A stretch of 64,000 nucleotides of DNA from Halomonas salinarum (GTDB lineage Bacteria; Pseudomonadota; Gammaproteobacteria; Pseudomonadales; Halomonadaceae), in the NCBI RefSeq assembly GCF_012062845.1, contig NZ_WWNB01000018.1, positions 1 to 64,000 of the forward strand, in the 5' to 3' direction. The notes below the pieces were generated by a model. The model saw nothing but the letters and a program-made list of their open reading frames with translations. It ran no database searches and had not been told where the DNA came from. Positions 36,182 through 44,746 of the stretch are shown here, in pieces. A program made the position numbers and the translations under genes. Within the stretch, counting starts at the first letter, position 1; each line of letters opens with the position of its first letter.

Positions 36182-38091
36182 ATTAACTCCAGGTCATCCA
36201 TAAGTTTAAGCTTCTTGGCCCAGTATTTAGACAACAACTCTTCGTCTTTTATTGAGCTTTGTATTTCTTGTGCATCAACTTTGGAGAGCTTGCCCGATGC
36301 CTCTATCTGTGAAGCTATGCTGTTGATGGCATCTACGACCGGTTGAAGCATTTCCTCGAAGTGATGGTCATTGAAAGCTAAATGCTTTGATTGCTCAAGT
36401 ATGTATTTGAGGCTTAAGATTTTTCTGTAATCTATAGTGTCTGCGTGAACACGGAAGTTTTTGCAAAATAAACACCCTTCCGGTGTTTTACAGTCTGGCT
36501 GGATATGTGAGCTTGAAGAGGGGGTGGGTGAGTGAAGCTCGACACACTGCCCTGTGGCGATAGAGTTGGTAGGCTTTTCATTGGAGATTATGGTATCGTT
36601 TTTAAACTTGGTGAAAAAGTCCGTCAGCTCTTTGCTGGCTTGCTGGTCAGAGCCTTCAGAATAATGCTTTATCACCGTCTCCGGTGTGTTCTGTAATAGC
36701 GTAGCGGTGGTGCTTAAGTCAGCTTTTTCAAGTAGCCAGTTACTCTTGTGGGCTCGCCACATGCGAGTTGTTATTTTGGTTTTGAAGTCGAAGCATATTT
36801 CAAGCCTTCGATGGAAGTCCGTTGATAGGTTCATGGATAGAGGGTAGATATCTTTCCCGTTGAAGGAGAAGAAAAGATAGTTAAAGCTTTCCCTTCCGGT
36901 TCCTTTGATCAAGTGATCTCGCAACCTTAATGCTTTCTTGAAAAGGTTGAGAAACCTAGCCTCAATGTAGAATTCAACCGGTCTTGCGCCTGCCCTATAC
37001 TTGATTGATCGAAACCCCTGTCGATCGATGCCGACCTGGTAGTCGTCTGACCACTCTAAGGAGGCGAACTGTCCGAGGCTCATACCCGTGCTGGAAGAAA
37101 ATAGCATCATGAAAGCCTGAAAGGCCATTGATGCGGCCCTCATCCTATGGATGCTGTATCCATCATTATTGGCTTTATCGATTCTTTTTAATGCTCTATT
37201 TCTAGCAACCTTTGCATTTTGTGCTTGGGAGCGGTGCTGTGTCATTTTTCGTGCTATTTCTTCAGCGCCGAATATCGTTCCATTGATATAGTCGTAAGCT
37301 TTATAGTTTTTCCCATTCTGAGTTTTTTTCTCGATATTTGAGGGGCCCGCAAATGGCATCTGAGTAGGAAAAAACCAATAGTAGCCATGTTCAAATTCTA
37401 GTCTCTTAGGGAAGCGCTCAAAGTCAATGACAAAGTCACACAGTTGGTGGAATAATGATGTGTAGAACTTTAGTGCCGATCGTGCTTGTTTTTGCTCAGG
37501 TGTTTCAGTTATGTTAACCGCTCTAAATGAGCGACTAATTTTTCTAACACCTCTGAAAAGATCACCATAACGATCAGAGTAGATATTTCTACCAGCAGTG
37601 AAGAGCACTAGCTGAAGAGTGGCGGCGGTATTGATGTTCATCTGACTCTTTCGTACAAGGTCAATTAAATAATCTGTGAATACCCCAACTGCATCGATAT
37701 AATGCTTTTGGGAGTCCAGGCCTTGCACGTAGCTATCGTCACACCAGTTAACAAAGCGTTGAAATTGACCGACTGATGTTTTGAGGCTGGCTGGTGATTT
37801 GCCTAGTCGTATATGCTGACTGAGATAGTCAAGGTAGTTTGTGATAAAAGTCCTTCGACCCGTACGGTAACTGTCCGTATCCACTAGGTTGATAACACTT
37901 TCCTCCCTTGTATTATCTCCACTTTTGCGTCTGCGGACTGAATAACACCAGGAGCCAACGTCCATCGGGAATTTGTAACCGGGAATGTAGACACGAACCA
38001 AGTGCGGGGCAATCAGGGTAAGCTTGCCTTGCGTATCGAAGGGGAGGTCCGAAAGTTTATATACTGTAGTGTTGCGCTCCATCCAGGCCAT
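36178..38091 (-). CDS. tyrosine-recombinase-like protein with altered active site (second of the operon)
   Basis: About 637 residues. The C-terminal region is recombinase-like (FMMLFSSSTGMSLGQFASLE, TTRMWRAHKSNWLLE, LLQNTPETVIKHYSEG). The first catalytic Arg position reads TGMS instead of TG(A/M)R, the HxxR box reads WRAHKSNW, and the LGH box reads LQN; a Tyr in KHYSEG is kept. It may be a structural partner rather than an active recombinase. A Cys-rich stretch (CKTPEGCLFCKNF) could bind zinc. The ATG at 38091 is preferred, with AAGGAAGAG upstream, four bases after the preceding stop; an in-frame TTG further up is less likely. Confidence 0.75.
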   Translation of the reverse strand: MAWMERNTTVYKLSDLPFDTQGKLTLIAPHLVRVYIPGYKFPMDVGSWCYSVRRRKSGDNTREESVINLVDTDSYRTGRRTFITNYLDYLSQHIRLGKSPASLKTSVGQFQRFVNWCDDSYVQGLDSQKHYIDAVGVFTDYLIDLVRKSQMNINTAATLQLVLFTAGRNIYSDRYGDLFRGVRKISRSFRAVNITETPEQKQARSALKFYTSLFHQLCDFVIDFERFPKRLEFEHGYYWFFPTQMPFAGPSNIEKKTQNGKNYKAYDYINGTIFGAEEIARKMTQHRSQAQNAKVARNRALKRIDKANNDGYSIHRMRAASMAFQAFMMLFSSSTGMSLGQFASLEWSDDYQVGIDRQGFRSIKYRAGARPVEFYIEARFLNLFKKALRLRDHLIKGTGRESFNYLFFSFNGKDIYPLSMNLSTDFHRRLEICFDFKTKITTRMWRAHKSNWLLEKADLSTTATLLQNTPETVIKHYSEGSDQQASKELTDFFTKFKNDTIISNEKPTNSIATGQCVELHSPTPSSSSHIQPDCKTPEGCLFCKNFRVHADTIDYRKILSLKYILEQSKHLAFNDHHFEEMLQPVVDAINSIASQIEASGKLSKVDAQEIQSSIKDEELLSKYWAKKLKLMDDLELI

Positions 38092-38095
38092 AGAC

Positions 38096-39520
38096 TCACT
38101 CTTCCTTAATAATTCGTTCCAAGAAGGATTCAAACTCGCTTTGCAGGTGGCTAGCGACCTTGAATTTCTTCCGGTAATTCAAGTAGCCCTCAGTTGTGCT
38201 GAGTTGGCTATGACCCATTCGCTCACGCACGTACATCAATGCCTGAAAGAACTCGGGCCGCTGTTCATCGGTAGCGTGTCTTTCGCTATGTTGATCAAAC
38301 AGGCTCTCCACAAGATTCATGCCGAAACTGGCGCGGAGGTCGTGGAATCGAAAGGTGAAATCATGGCCATGCTGATTCAGGTTTGGCATCAGTTGTTGAT
38401 GCATGAACTGAGTCACAGCATTACCGCGTGGCGGAGAGCGATATAGAAACGCAAAAGGGTCATTTGTGGCCATGTAGTAAGGCTGACCTGCTCGGGTCAG
38501 AAAAAGGTACTGCTCATCAACCTCCGGATAGGTGTGCTGACTTTTCGCCACCCGTTGCAATCTGCGCAGTGACTGGCTGTATATCTGGAGCCTGGTGTAG
38601 AGCCAGACTGGCACAAGCAGCGTCATTTGCTTGCCATACTTGGTGTTGACCAATGTGCCATGCCCGACCTTGATTCGCTTCGATACGGTGCCGTCACGTG
38701 GTGGTGAGGCCACATGCTTCGAGCGAAGCGTGAAGACGGTTTGCAGTCGGGCGCCTGTCGTCAAGGCGAGCAGGAACGTCAGTGTCATCTCGGTATTGCC
38801 AATGCGCTTGAGTGCTTCGACTAAGGCTATCTGCTCGTCTTTCGGCAGCGGCCGCAGTTTGCCGCCGTCTTCCAGGTATTCGCTGAAATCGTTACTTTGT
38901 CGCGCTATGCGGAACGATCGGGTCAAGTCAGTGCTCTTGACCTGCTTCTGGTGCTGGAGGCCTTTCGCATCCTTGAAGCTTAGGTGCGTGTCACTCTCGA
39001 CCCATAGGGGGTGGGGGAAACGAACACCATCATGCTCCAGCCAGCGATAAAAATTCTGCACTGTACTCATGCGGCGTTTGGCCGTGCTGGCTTTGATGTT
39101 TTGAAAGCCCACGAGATCATGCAGGTAAGCGCAGTAGCGATAGGTCGGGCGCGCACGAGGGCGTCCGGGGACGTTGAGGAAATCAATATCGTCATCGAGC
39201 TGCCACTGGCGAAAATGAGCGAGGTCGCCAGCGATAGACTCCAAGGTGCGATGGCTGATCGGCGAGATGTCAGCTAGCCGGCTCAAGAGGTAGCGGTTGG
39301 CCTCTTGCCAGGGGCTACCGTCCGGATCTAGCACCACTGGGTAGTGATAGCAGTTGTCCCGGAAATGGCTTGGAAGGCGCTCCGCCCAGAAGGGCCGCCC
39401 ATCACGGGGGGAACACTGCCATGCCTCTGGGCAGGGTCTCTGGGAGACGGACGGCTGGTAACAGTCCAGCTTGCGCAGTACCTCAACGCGCACCTGTGTC
39501 GGTGAAGCCTTCACTACCAT
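38096..39520 (-). CDS. tyrosine recombinase/integrase (first of the operon)
   Basis: A 474-residue site-specific recombinase with every catalytic residue visible: R258 (TTGARLQTV), K294 (NTKYGK), H393 and R396 (FHDLRASF), H437 (RMGHSQLS) and Tyr 446 (EGYLNY). The N-terminal SAM-like core-binding domain precedes it (about 80-180). It starts the five-gene minus-strand operon that ends in yjbQ. AAAGGT precedes the ATG. It is more GC-rich than the two following recombinases. Confidence 0.9.
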   Translation of the reverse strand: MVVKASPTQVRVEVLRKLDCYQPSVSQRPCPEAWQCSPRDGRPFWAERLPSHFRDNCYHYPVVLDPDGSPWQEANRYLLSRLADISPISHRTLESIAGDLAHFRQWQLDDDIDFLNVPGRPRARPTYRYCAYLHDLVGFQNIKASTAKRRMSTVQNFYRWLEHDGVRFPHPLWVESDTHLSFKDAKGLQHQKQVKSTDLTRSFRIARQSNDFSEYLEDGGKLRPLPKDEQIALVEALKRIGNTEMTLTFLLALTTGARLQTVFTLRSKHVASPPRDGTVSKRIKVGHGTLVNTKYGKQMTLLVPVWLYTRLQIYSQSLRRLQRVAKSQHTYPEVDEQYLFLTRAGQPYYMATNDPFAFLYRSPPRGNAVTQFMHQQLMPNLNQHGHDFTFRFHDLRASFGMNLVESLFDQHSERHATDEQRPEFFQALMYVRERMGHSQLSTTEGYLNYRKKFKVASHLQSEFESFLERIIKEE

Positions 39521-39533
39521 GTACCTTTTTATT

Positions 39534-39614
39534 GCATCAATGGCGATGAGACGAAAATAGCTTGACAGGAGTGAGAAGGCAAACCAGTATTCTGCATCAT
39601 TGACGATGAAACGA
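39534..39614. promoter_or_regulatory. divergent promoter with two 21-bp direct repeats
   Basis: The sequences at 39534-39554 and 39594-39614 match at 18 of 21 positions (both start GCATCA and end with ACGA) and are exactly 60 bp apart. One copy sits before the integrase start, the other just before the first restriction-specificity gene. A TTGACA (39562-39567) with TATTCT downstream forms a plausible promoter between them. This looks like a shared operator that could coordinate recombination and restriction genes; the regulator is unknown, the XRE protein at 48970 being a candidate. Confidence 0.5.
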
Positions 39615-39621
39615 GATCAAT

Positions 39622-40206
39622 ATGCAGCTGGGCGACCTAGCAAGTATCCAGGCGGGCTACCCGTTCCGGGGCAAGATTGCCGATGTCCCGAAAGGGGGGG
39701 CTCTAGTGGTGCAAATGCGAGACATCGCGGATGGCAGCATCGACTGGGCTTCTTGTACCCGCACTGTACTCGCCGGCAAGCGAGCGCCGAATTGGCTCAA
39801 GCCGGGCGACCTGCTTGTGGCTGCCCGAGGCAGTCACTACTACGCAATCGAGGTGGATTCTCAGGCCGAGGATTACTGCGTGGCGGCGCCGCATTTCTAC
39901 GTGGTGAAAGCCCAGTTGGAGCAGATCCTCCCCCGATACCTTTGTTGGCTGATCAACCAGCGTCCTTGCCAGCGCTTCCTGGAGCAGAACGCCGAAGGTA
40001 GCCTGACCAAGAGCATCCGGCGTCGTGTACTGGAATCGCTGCCCATTACCGTTCCCCCGCTCAAGCGGCAGCATCAGTGGGTCGGGCTGATCGATACGCT
40101 GTCGCAGGAGCGCAGGCTGCTGCATGAACAACTGGCCGCTAATTCGGCGCTGCAGTCGGCACTGGCCGCCGATCTGCTGGGCCATCAGGATGAATGCAAC
40201 CCATGA
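39622..40206 (+). CDS. half-size type I restriction specificity subunit (single TRD)
   Basis: A 194-residue HsdS-like protein with one target-recognition domain: MQLGDLASIQAGYPFRGKI, then VQMRDI, LKPGDLLVAARGSHYYAIEV, and LPITVPPLKRQHQWVGLIDT leading into the conserved helix. Complete HsdS proteins carry two such units. It lies immediately before hsdM, while a full two-TRD HsdS follows hsdM. A half-S can dimerise to make a functional specificity unit, so this system may have two alternative specificities. Confidence 0.8.
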   Translation: MQLGDLASIQAGYPFRGKIADVPKGGALVVQMRDIADGSIDWASCTRTVLAGKRAPNWLKPGDLLVAARGSHYYAIEVDSQAEDYCVAAPHFYVVKAQLEQILPRYLCWLINQRPCQRFLEQNAEGSLTKSIRRRVLESLPITVPPLKRQHQWVGLIDTLSQERRLLHEQLAANSALQSALAADLLGHQDECNP

Positions 40207-40220
40207 CAGGACATGACTCA

Positions 40221-41744
40221 ATGAACGAGAAAATCAACCAGGACAGTATCAACAAGGCCCTGTGGGCGGCCTGTGATACGTTTCGCGGCACCATCAGCGC
40301 GGACACCTACAAAGATTTCATCCTCACGATGCTGTTTCTGAAGTACATCTCGGATGTATGGCAGGACCACTACGAGAGCTACCGAGCCGACTACGGCGAC
40401 GAGCCGGAGCTGATCGAAGAGCTGATGAAGAACGAGCGCTTCGTCCTGCCACGTGATGCCAGCTTCTACACGCTTTGGGAGCACCGTCACGAGCCGGGTA
40501 ATGGCGAGCGGATCGACCAGGCCCTGCACGCCATCGAGGAAGCCAACGGCACTAAGCTCAAGGACGCGGGCAAAAGTGTATTCCAGGACATCTCCTTCAA
40601 TACCGACAAGCTCGGGGAAGAGAAACAGAAGAACACCATTCTGCGCCACTTGCTGGAGGACTTCGCTAAGCCGGAGCTTAACCTCAAGCCCAGCCGAGTC
40701 GGCTCACTGGACGTGATCGGCAATGCCTATGAGTACCTGATCAAGAACTTCGCTGCCTATGGTGGCCAGAAGGCCGGTGAATTCTATACGCCACCGGAAG
40801 TATCAGACCTGATCGCAGAGCTTCTGAATCCGCAGCCGGGCGACACCATCAGTGACCCTGCTTGTGGCTCAGGTTCGCTGCTCATGAAGTGTGGGCGTAA
40901 GGTGGTGGCTAACTACGGCAGCCGCGAGTATGCCCTTTATGGTCAGGAGGCTATCGGCTCCACCTGGTCACTTGCCAAGATGAACATGTTTCTTCATGGC
41001 GAGGACAACCACAAGATTGAGTGGGGCGACACCATTCGCAACCCGAAGCTGCTGGACCGAAACGGCGAACTCATGCTGTTCGACATCGTCACGGCGAATC
41101 CCCCTTTCAGTCTCGATAAGTGGGGCCATGACGATGCGAGCCATGATAAGTTCGGTCGCTTTCGTCGGGGCATCCCGCCCAAGACAAAGGGAGACTACGC
41201 CTTTATCCAGCACATGATTGAGACGCTGAAGCCGTCTTCTGGCCGCATGGGCGTAGTGGTGCCTCACGGTGTGCTGTTCCGTGGCTCCAGCGAAGGCAAG
41301 ATCCGCAAGCAGCTGATTGATGAAAACCTGCTTTACGCTGTTATCGGTCTGCCCGAAAAGCTTTTCTATGGCACTGGTATTCCGGCAGCCATTTTGATCT
41401 TCAAGAAGCAGAAATCTGATGATTCGGTGCTCTTCGTTGATGCAAGTCGTGAATTCAAGGCCGGTAAGAACCAAAACCTACTGACTGCAGAGAATATCCA
41501 GAAGATAGTCGCGACCTACCGTGAACGCGTCAGCGTCGATAAGTATGCCTATCTGGCCGCTCGGGATGAAATTCAGGAAAACGACTACAACCTCAACATA
41601 CCCCGCTACGTTGATACCTTTGAAGAGGAAGAAGAAATCGACCTGCTGGCTGTGCGTGCCGAGCGTGAACAGCTGAAAGCCAAATTAGCTGAGTTGGAAG
41701 GTGAAATGGCCAAGTATCTGGAGGAGCTTGGCTATGGTGCCTAA
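40221..41744 (+). CDS. hsdM: type I restriction-modification methyltransferase subunit HsdM
   Basis: A 507-residue N6-adenine methyltransferase with an N-terminal helical domain (INKALWAACDTFRGTISADT), SAM motif DPACGSGSLL at 212-221 and catalytic NPPFS at 293-297. The start at 40221 lies just beyond the stop of the half-S gene; an earlier ATG at 40194 would overlap it. It is followed by hsdS with an 11-bp overlap. Confidence 0.95.
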   Translation: MNEKINQDSINKALWAACDTFRGTISADTYKDFILTMLFLKYISDVWQDHYESYRADYGDEPELIEELMKNERFVLPRDASFYTLWEHRHEPGNGERIDQALHAIEEANGTKLKDAGKSVFQDISFNTDKLGEEKQKNTILRHLLEDFAKPELNLKPSRVGSLDVIGNAYEYLIKNFAAYGGQKAGEFYTPPEVSDLIAELLNPQPGDTISDPACGSGSLLMKCGRKVVANYGSREYALYGQEAIGSTWSLAKMNMFLHGEDNHKIEWGDTIRNPKLLDRNGELMLFDIVTANPPFSLDKWGHDDASHDKFGRFRRGIPPKTKGDYAFIQHMIETLKPSSGRMGVVVPHGVLFRGSSEGKIRKQLIDENLLYAVIGLPEKLFYGTGIPAAILIFKKQKSDDSVLFVDASREFKAGKNQNLLTAENIQKIVATYRERVSVDKYAYLAARDEIQENDYNLNIPRYVDTFEEEEEIDLLAVRAEREQLKAKLAELEGEMAKYLEELGYGA

Positions 41745-42954
41745 TGAGTGGGATGTGAAGCCTCTTTCTGACATCGCAATCGTCACATCTGGTGGAACAC
41801 CCAGTAAGGCGAAGCCGGGGTATTGGGATAATGGAAAAGTGCCTTGGGTGCGTACAACTGAGGTGCAAAACTGTGTGTTGCATTATGAAGATGTTCAAGA
41901 GTATATCACCGAGGAAGGACTAAAAAAATCATCAGCTAAGTTGGTTCCATCAGGCACTGTACTGCTTGCGATGATCGGGCAAGGGAAAACTAGAGGGCAA
42001 GTTGCACTCTTGAGTTTTGAAGCAGCGGTCAACCAAAATTGTTCTGCAATTATATTTAATAGTACTCAAGATCCTAGGTTTCATTTTAACTTTCTTCTGA
42101 GCCAGTATGAGAGTATCCGAGGGATGAGTAATTCTGCTGGCCAAAGCAACTTAAGCGGGGCGCTAGTAAAGGCGATTCGTGTACCGGTACCTCCGCTCTC
42201 AGAGCAAAAGAAAATCGCCCAAATTCTTTCCGCTTGGGATAAGGCTATCTCCGCGACTGAGCAGCTACTCGCCAATAGTTATAAGAAGAAAAAATCCTTG
42301 ATGCAGCAACTTCTTGCCGGAAAAAAACGCTTGCTGGATAAAAATGGGGTTAGGTTTAGTGGTGAGTGGAAGTGGCTTAAAGCGAGCGAGCTCTTTCAGA
42401 CGGTTTCCAGGAGAAATAACTCTGATAGTGAAGAATTGCTTGCGGTAACCCAAAATCAAGGTGTGTTGCCACGCTCTTTGCTAGAACGCCGAGTAGTGAT
42501 GCCTGATGGCTCTACCAAAGGTTACAAACTGGTTGTTCCTGGGAATTTTATCATTAGCTTGCGGTCGTTCCAGGGCGGACTGGAGTGCTCTAAATATAGG
42601 GGGTTGGTAAGCCCTGCATATACAGTGTTGGAGCCAATCAAAAAGATAGATGAAGATTTTTATAAGCAATATTACAAGTCCTACGACTTTATCGGTCATC
42701 TTGCTGTTACGGTGATTGGAATCAGGGATGGGAAGCAAGTTAGCTACGACGACTTCTCATTTTTGAAACTTCCATATCCAAGCTTAGAGGAACAGCAGAA
42801 AATTGCAGTTGTGTTATCTTTTGCTGATCAAGAAGTCAATGCCCTGCAACAGAAAATCGATGCCTTAAAGAAAGAGAAGAAAGCCCTGATGCAACAGTTG
42901 TTGACTGGTAAGCGCAGGGTGGATATTGAGGATTTCACATGCTTAAGCAAATAA
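41734..42954 (+). CDS. hsdS: type I restriction specificity subunit HsdS
   Basis: A 406-residue two-domain specificity subunit. The first target domain (WDVKPLSDIAIVTSGGTPSK) and the second (GEWKWLKASELFQTVSRRNN) are separated by near-repeated spacer helices, seen as KKKSLMQQLLAGKKRL in the middle and KKALMQQLLTGKRRV at the end. GAGGAG stands before the ATG at 41734 inside the end of hsdM. The target domains are AT-richer than hsdM and hsdR, as usual for exchanged HsdS modules. The end overlaps the ATPase gene by 16 bp. Confidence 0.93.
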   Translation: MVPNEWDVKPLSDIAIVTSGGTPSKAKPGYWDNGKVPWVRTTEVQNCVLHYEDVQEYITEEGLKKSSAKLVPSGTVLLAMIGQGKTRGQVALLSFEAAVNQNCSAIIFNSTQDPRFHFNFLLSQYESIRGMSNSAGQSNLSGALVKAIRVPVPPLSEQKKIAQILSAWDKAISATEQLLANSYKKKKSLMQQLLAGKKRLLDKNGVRFSGEWKWLKASELFQTVSRRNNSDSEELLAVTQNQGVLPRSLLERRVVMPDGSTKGYKLVVPGNFIISLRSFQGGLECSKYRGLVSPAYTVLEPIKKIDEDFYKQYYKSYDFIGHLAVTVIGIRDGKQVSYDDFSFLKLPYPSLEEQQKIAVVLSFADQEVNALQQKIDALKKEKKALMQQLLTGKRRVDIEDFTCLSK

Positions 42955-44234
42955 ATATTAATAATTTCAAAAGCTACAAAGCTCAGGTCCTGCACCTCTC
43001 TCCGCTGACGTTGATGATCGGAGCGAACGCGTCTGGTAAGAGTAATGCACTGGAAGCTTTCCGCTTTTTATGCTGGTTAAGCCAAGGGCAGAAATTATCG
43101 GTATTGAAGCATCGGGTTGATGATTCCGAGCAGATTTTACGCGGTCAAGTTAAGGACTTAGGATATCTAGGTGCGGAGAGTTTTCAACTAGGGTGCAGGA
43201 CAGATGATTCTGTCTGGAATCAGTTTGATGTCGAGGTGACACTGCGAGATTCTGAGTTACATATTACTAATGAAAGCATTGTGTCTCCCAGTGAAGGATT
43301 CCCTCTTTACAGGGTTGAACAGCCCTCTTTAGGCCTGAGCACGGATGTGAGGGTGGCGTATAACAATTTTGCTAAAGGCGGAAAAAAGCCACAGGTAACT
43401 TGTACAGATCAGATTTTGATCATGAGTCAGTTGGCGAGCTCGGCTATGTTCCAGTCCGGACATAAAAAGGCTCAAGTTGAAATTCCCAAGGTTACCGGGA
43501 GGCTCCAGAAGCTGCTAGAAAACACTCTGTTTTTAGATCCGGTGCCCTCGTTGATGAGAGGTGAGAGTTACCCAGAAAAACAGTTGCGTGGTGACTGTGC
43601 TAACTTGTCTGGGGTCCTATATAGCTTATGGCAAGACAGTAATGCTCGTCCTATTATCATTGAGTTTATTAAAAGCCTTCCTGAGCAGGATGTTCAAGAT
43701 ATTGAGTTTTTTGAAGATCGCCGTGGTCAAGTGGCACTTGAACTTATAGAGAGCTTTGGTGGGCAGGCACGAAAGTATCCCGTTGAGCTGCTATCTGATG
43801 GAACTCTGCGTGTGTTGGCAATTGCTGCCTCCATCCTGTCTGCACCAGAAGGCTCTACTGTAGTCATTGAAGAGGTCGACAATGGTGTGCATCCCTCTAG
43901 GGCTCGCCAGCTGTTGGCTACAATGCGCGAGCAAGCTGAGAGTCGCAATGTGCACCTTCTGCTTTCTACACATAACCCGGCGCTAATGGATGCTTTGCCA
44001 GATAGATCATTAGGTGATGTGGTCTTCTGTTATCGTAATCCAGAGGTTGGTGATAGTTGTTTGGTTAGATTGTCTGACCTTGATGATTATGTCGGGCTTG
44101 TATCACAAGGCCCGCTGGGTGAGCTGGTAACTAACGGTGTGGTTGATCGTTTTATCAAGATTCCTGTGACGCCAGACGATAAAAAACAAAATGCGATGGA
44201 TTGGTTGGCCAAAATGCAGGGGGACGACCAATGA
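42939..44234 (+). CDS. AAA ATPase (AAA_21/OLD-like), part of an ATPase-PIN pair inside the restriction operon
   Basis: A 431-residue ABC/SMC-like ATPase: Walker A GANASGKS at 28-35, a signature-like ELLSDGTLRVLAIAASIL, Walker B TVVIEEVDNGVHPSRA and the H-loop LLSTHNPALMDALP. There is no TOPRIM domain, unlike OLD nucleases. It overlaps hsdS at its start and the PIN-like gene at its end (ATGA), so the pair is coupled to restriction expression. ATPase-nuclease pairs of this build are often anti-phage systems; this one is not a type I subunit. Confidence 0.85.
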   Translation: MLKQININNFKSYKAQVLHLSPLTLMIGANASGKSNALEAFRFLCWLSQGQKLSVLKHRVDDSEQILRGQVKDLGYLGAESFQLGCRTDDSVWNQFDVEVTLRDSELHITNESIVSPSEGFPLYRVEQPSLGLSTDVRVAYNNFAKGGKKPQVTCTDQILIMSQLASSAMFQSGHKKAQVEIPKVTGRLQKLLENTLFLDPVPSLMRGESYPEKQLRGDCANLSGVLYSLWQDSNARPIIIEFIKSLPEQDVQDIEFFEDRRGQVALELIESFGGQARKYPVELLSDGTLRVLAIAASILSAPEGSTVVIEEVDNGVHPSRARQLLATMREQAESRNVHLLLSTHNPALMDALPDRSLGDVVFCYRNPEVGDSCLVRLSDLDDYVGLVSQGPLGELVTNGVVDRFIKIPVTPDDKKQNAMDWLAKMQGDDQ

Positions 44235-44713
44235 GCTCTGTCTGTCTTATTGATACCTGCGTGTTCTTGAATCTTTTGAATGTCCCTGGAAAGAATGCTG
44301 ATAAAGATCAAGTTGTTGAGTCTTATTCTGAGTACGCCCAGCTTGGGATGACCTTTATTTTGCCAATGGCTACTATTGTCGAAACAGGCAATCATATTGC
44401 ACAAAATGGTGATGGTAACCAAAGGCGAAGTGTCGCTGGTCGGTTCTGTGAGGTTGTGGAAGGTGCTTTTTCTGGAGCTGCACCTTATCGTCCGAGTGAT
44501 TTTCCTGCTGCTACCGAAGTCCTCAGATGGCTTCATGAATTTCCTAATCATGCTGGCCGTAACAAAAGTCAAGAAAAAACAGGTGAAGGGACTAGCTTTG
44601 GCGATTTAAGTATTATTAAAGAATTTGAGAAATGTGTTGAACGTTTCTCAATGTCTGAAATTTTTATCTGGTCGCTGGATAGTGATCTCCGTTGTTATCA
44701 CTATGTCCCATAG
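44231..44713 (+). CDS. PIN-domain-like nuclease
   Basis: A 160-residue protein with the acidic pattern of PIN RNases: D8 (VCLIDTCVFLNLL), E51 (IVETGNHIA), D125 (FGDLSIIKEFE) and D150/D152 (WSLDSDL). Start and stop overlap with neighbours show it is the partner of the preceding ATPase: ATGA at the junction. PIN nucleases act on RNA or DNA, in toxins and in defence. The domain call is by motif only. Confidence 0.7.
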   Translation: MSSVCLIDTCVFLNLLNVPGKNADKDQVVESYSEYAQLGMTFILPMATIVETGNHIAQNGDGNQRRSVAGRFCEVVEGAFSGAAPYRPSDFPAATEVLRWLHEFPNHAGRNKSQEKTGEGTSFGDLSIIKEFEKCVERFSMSEIFIWSLDSDLRCYHYVP

Positions 44714-44746
44714 TTAGCCTTAGATCGTTTTTGGAAAGTTAATGAG

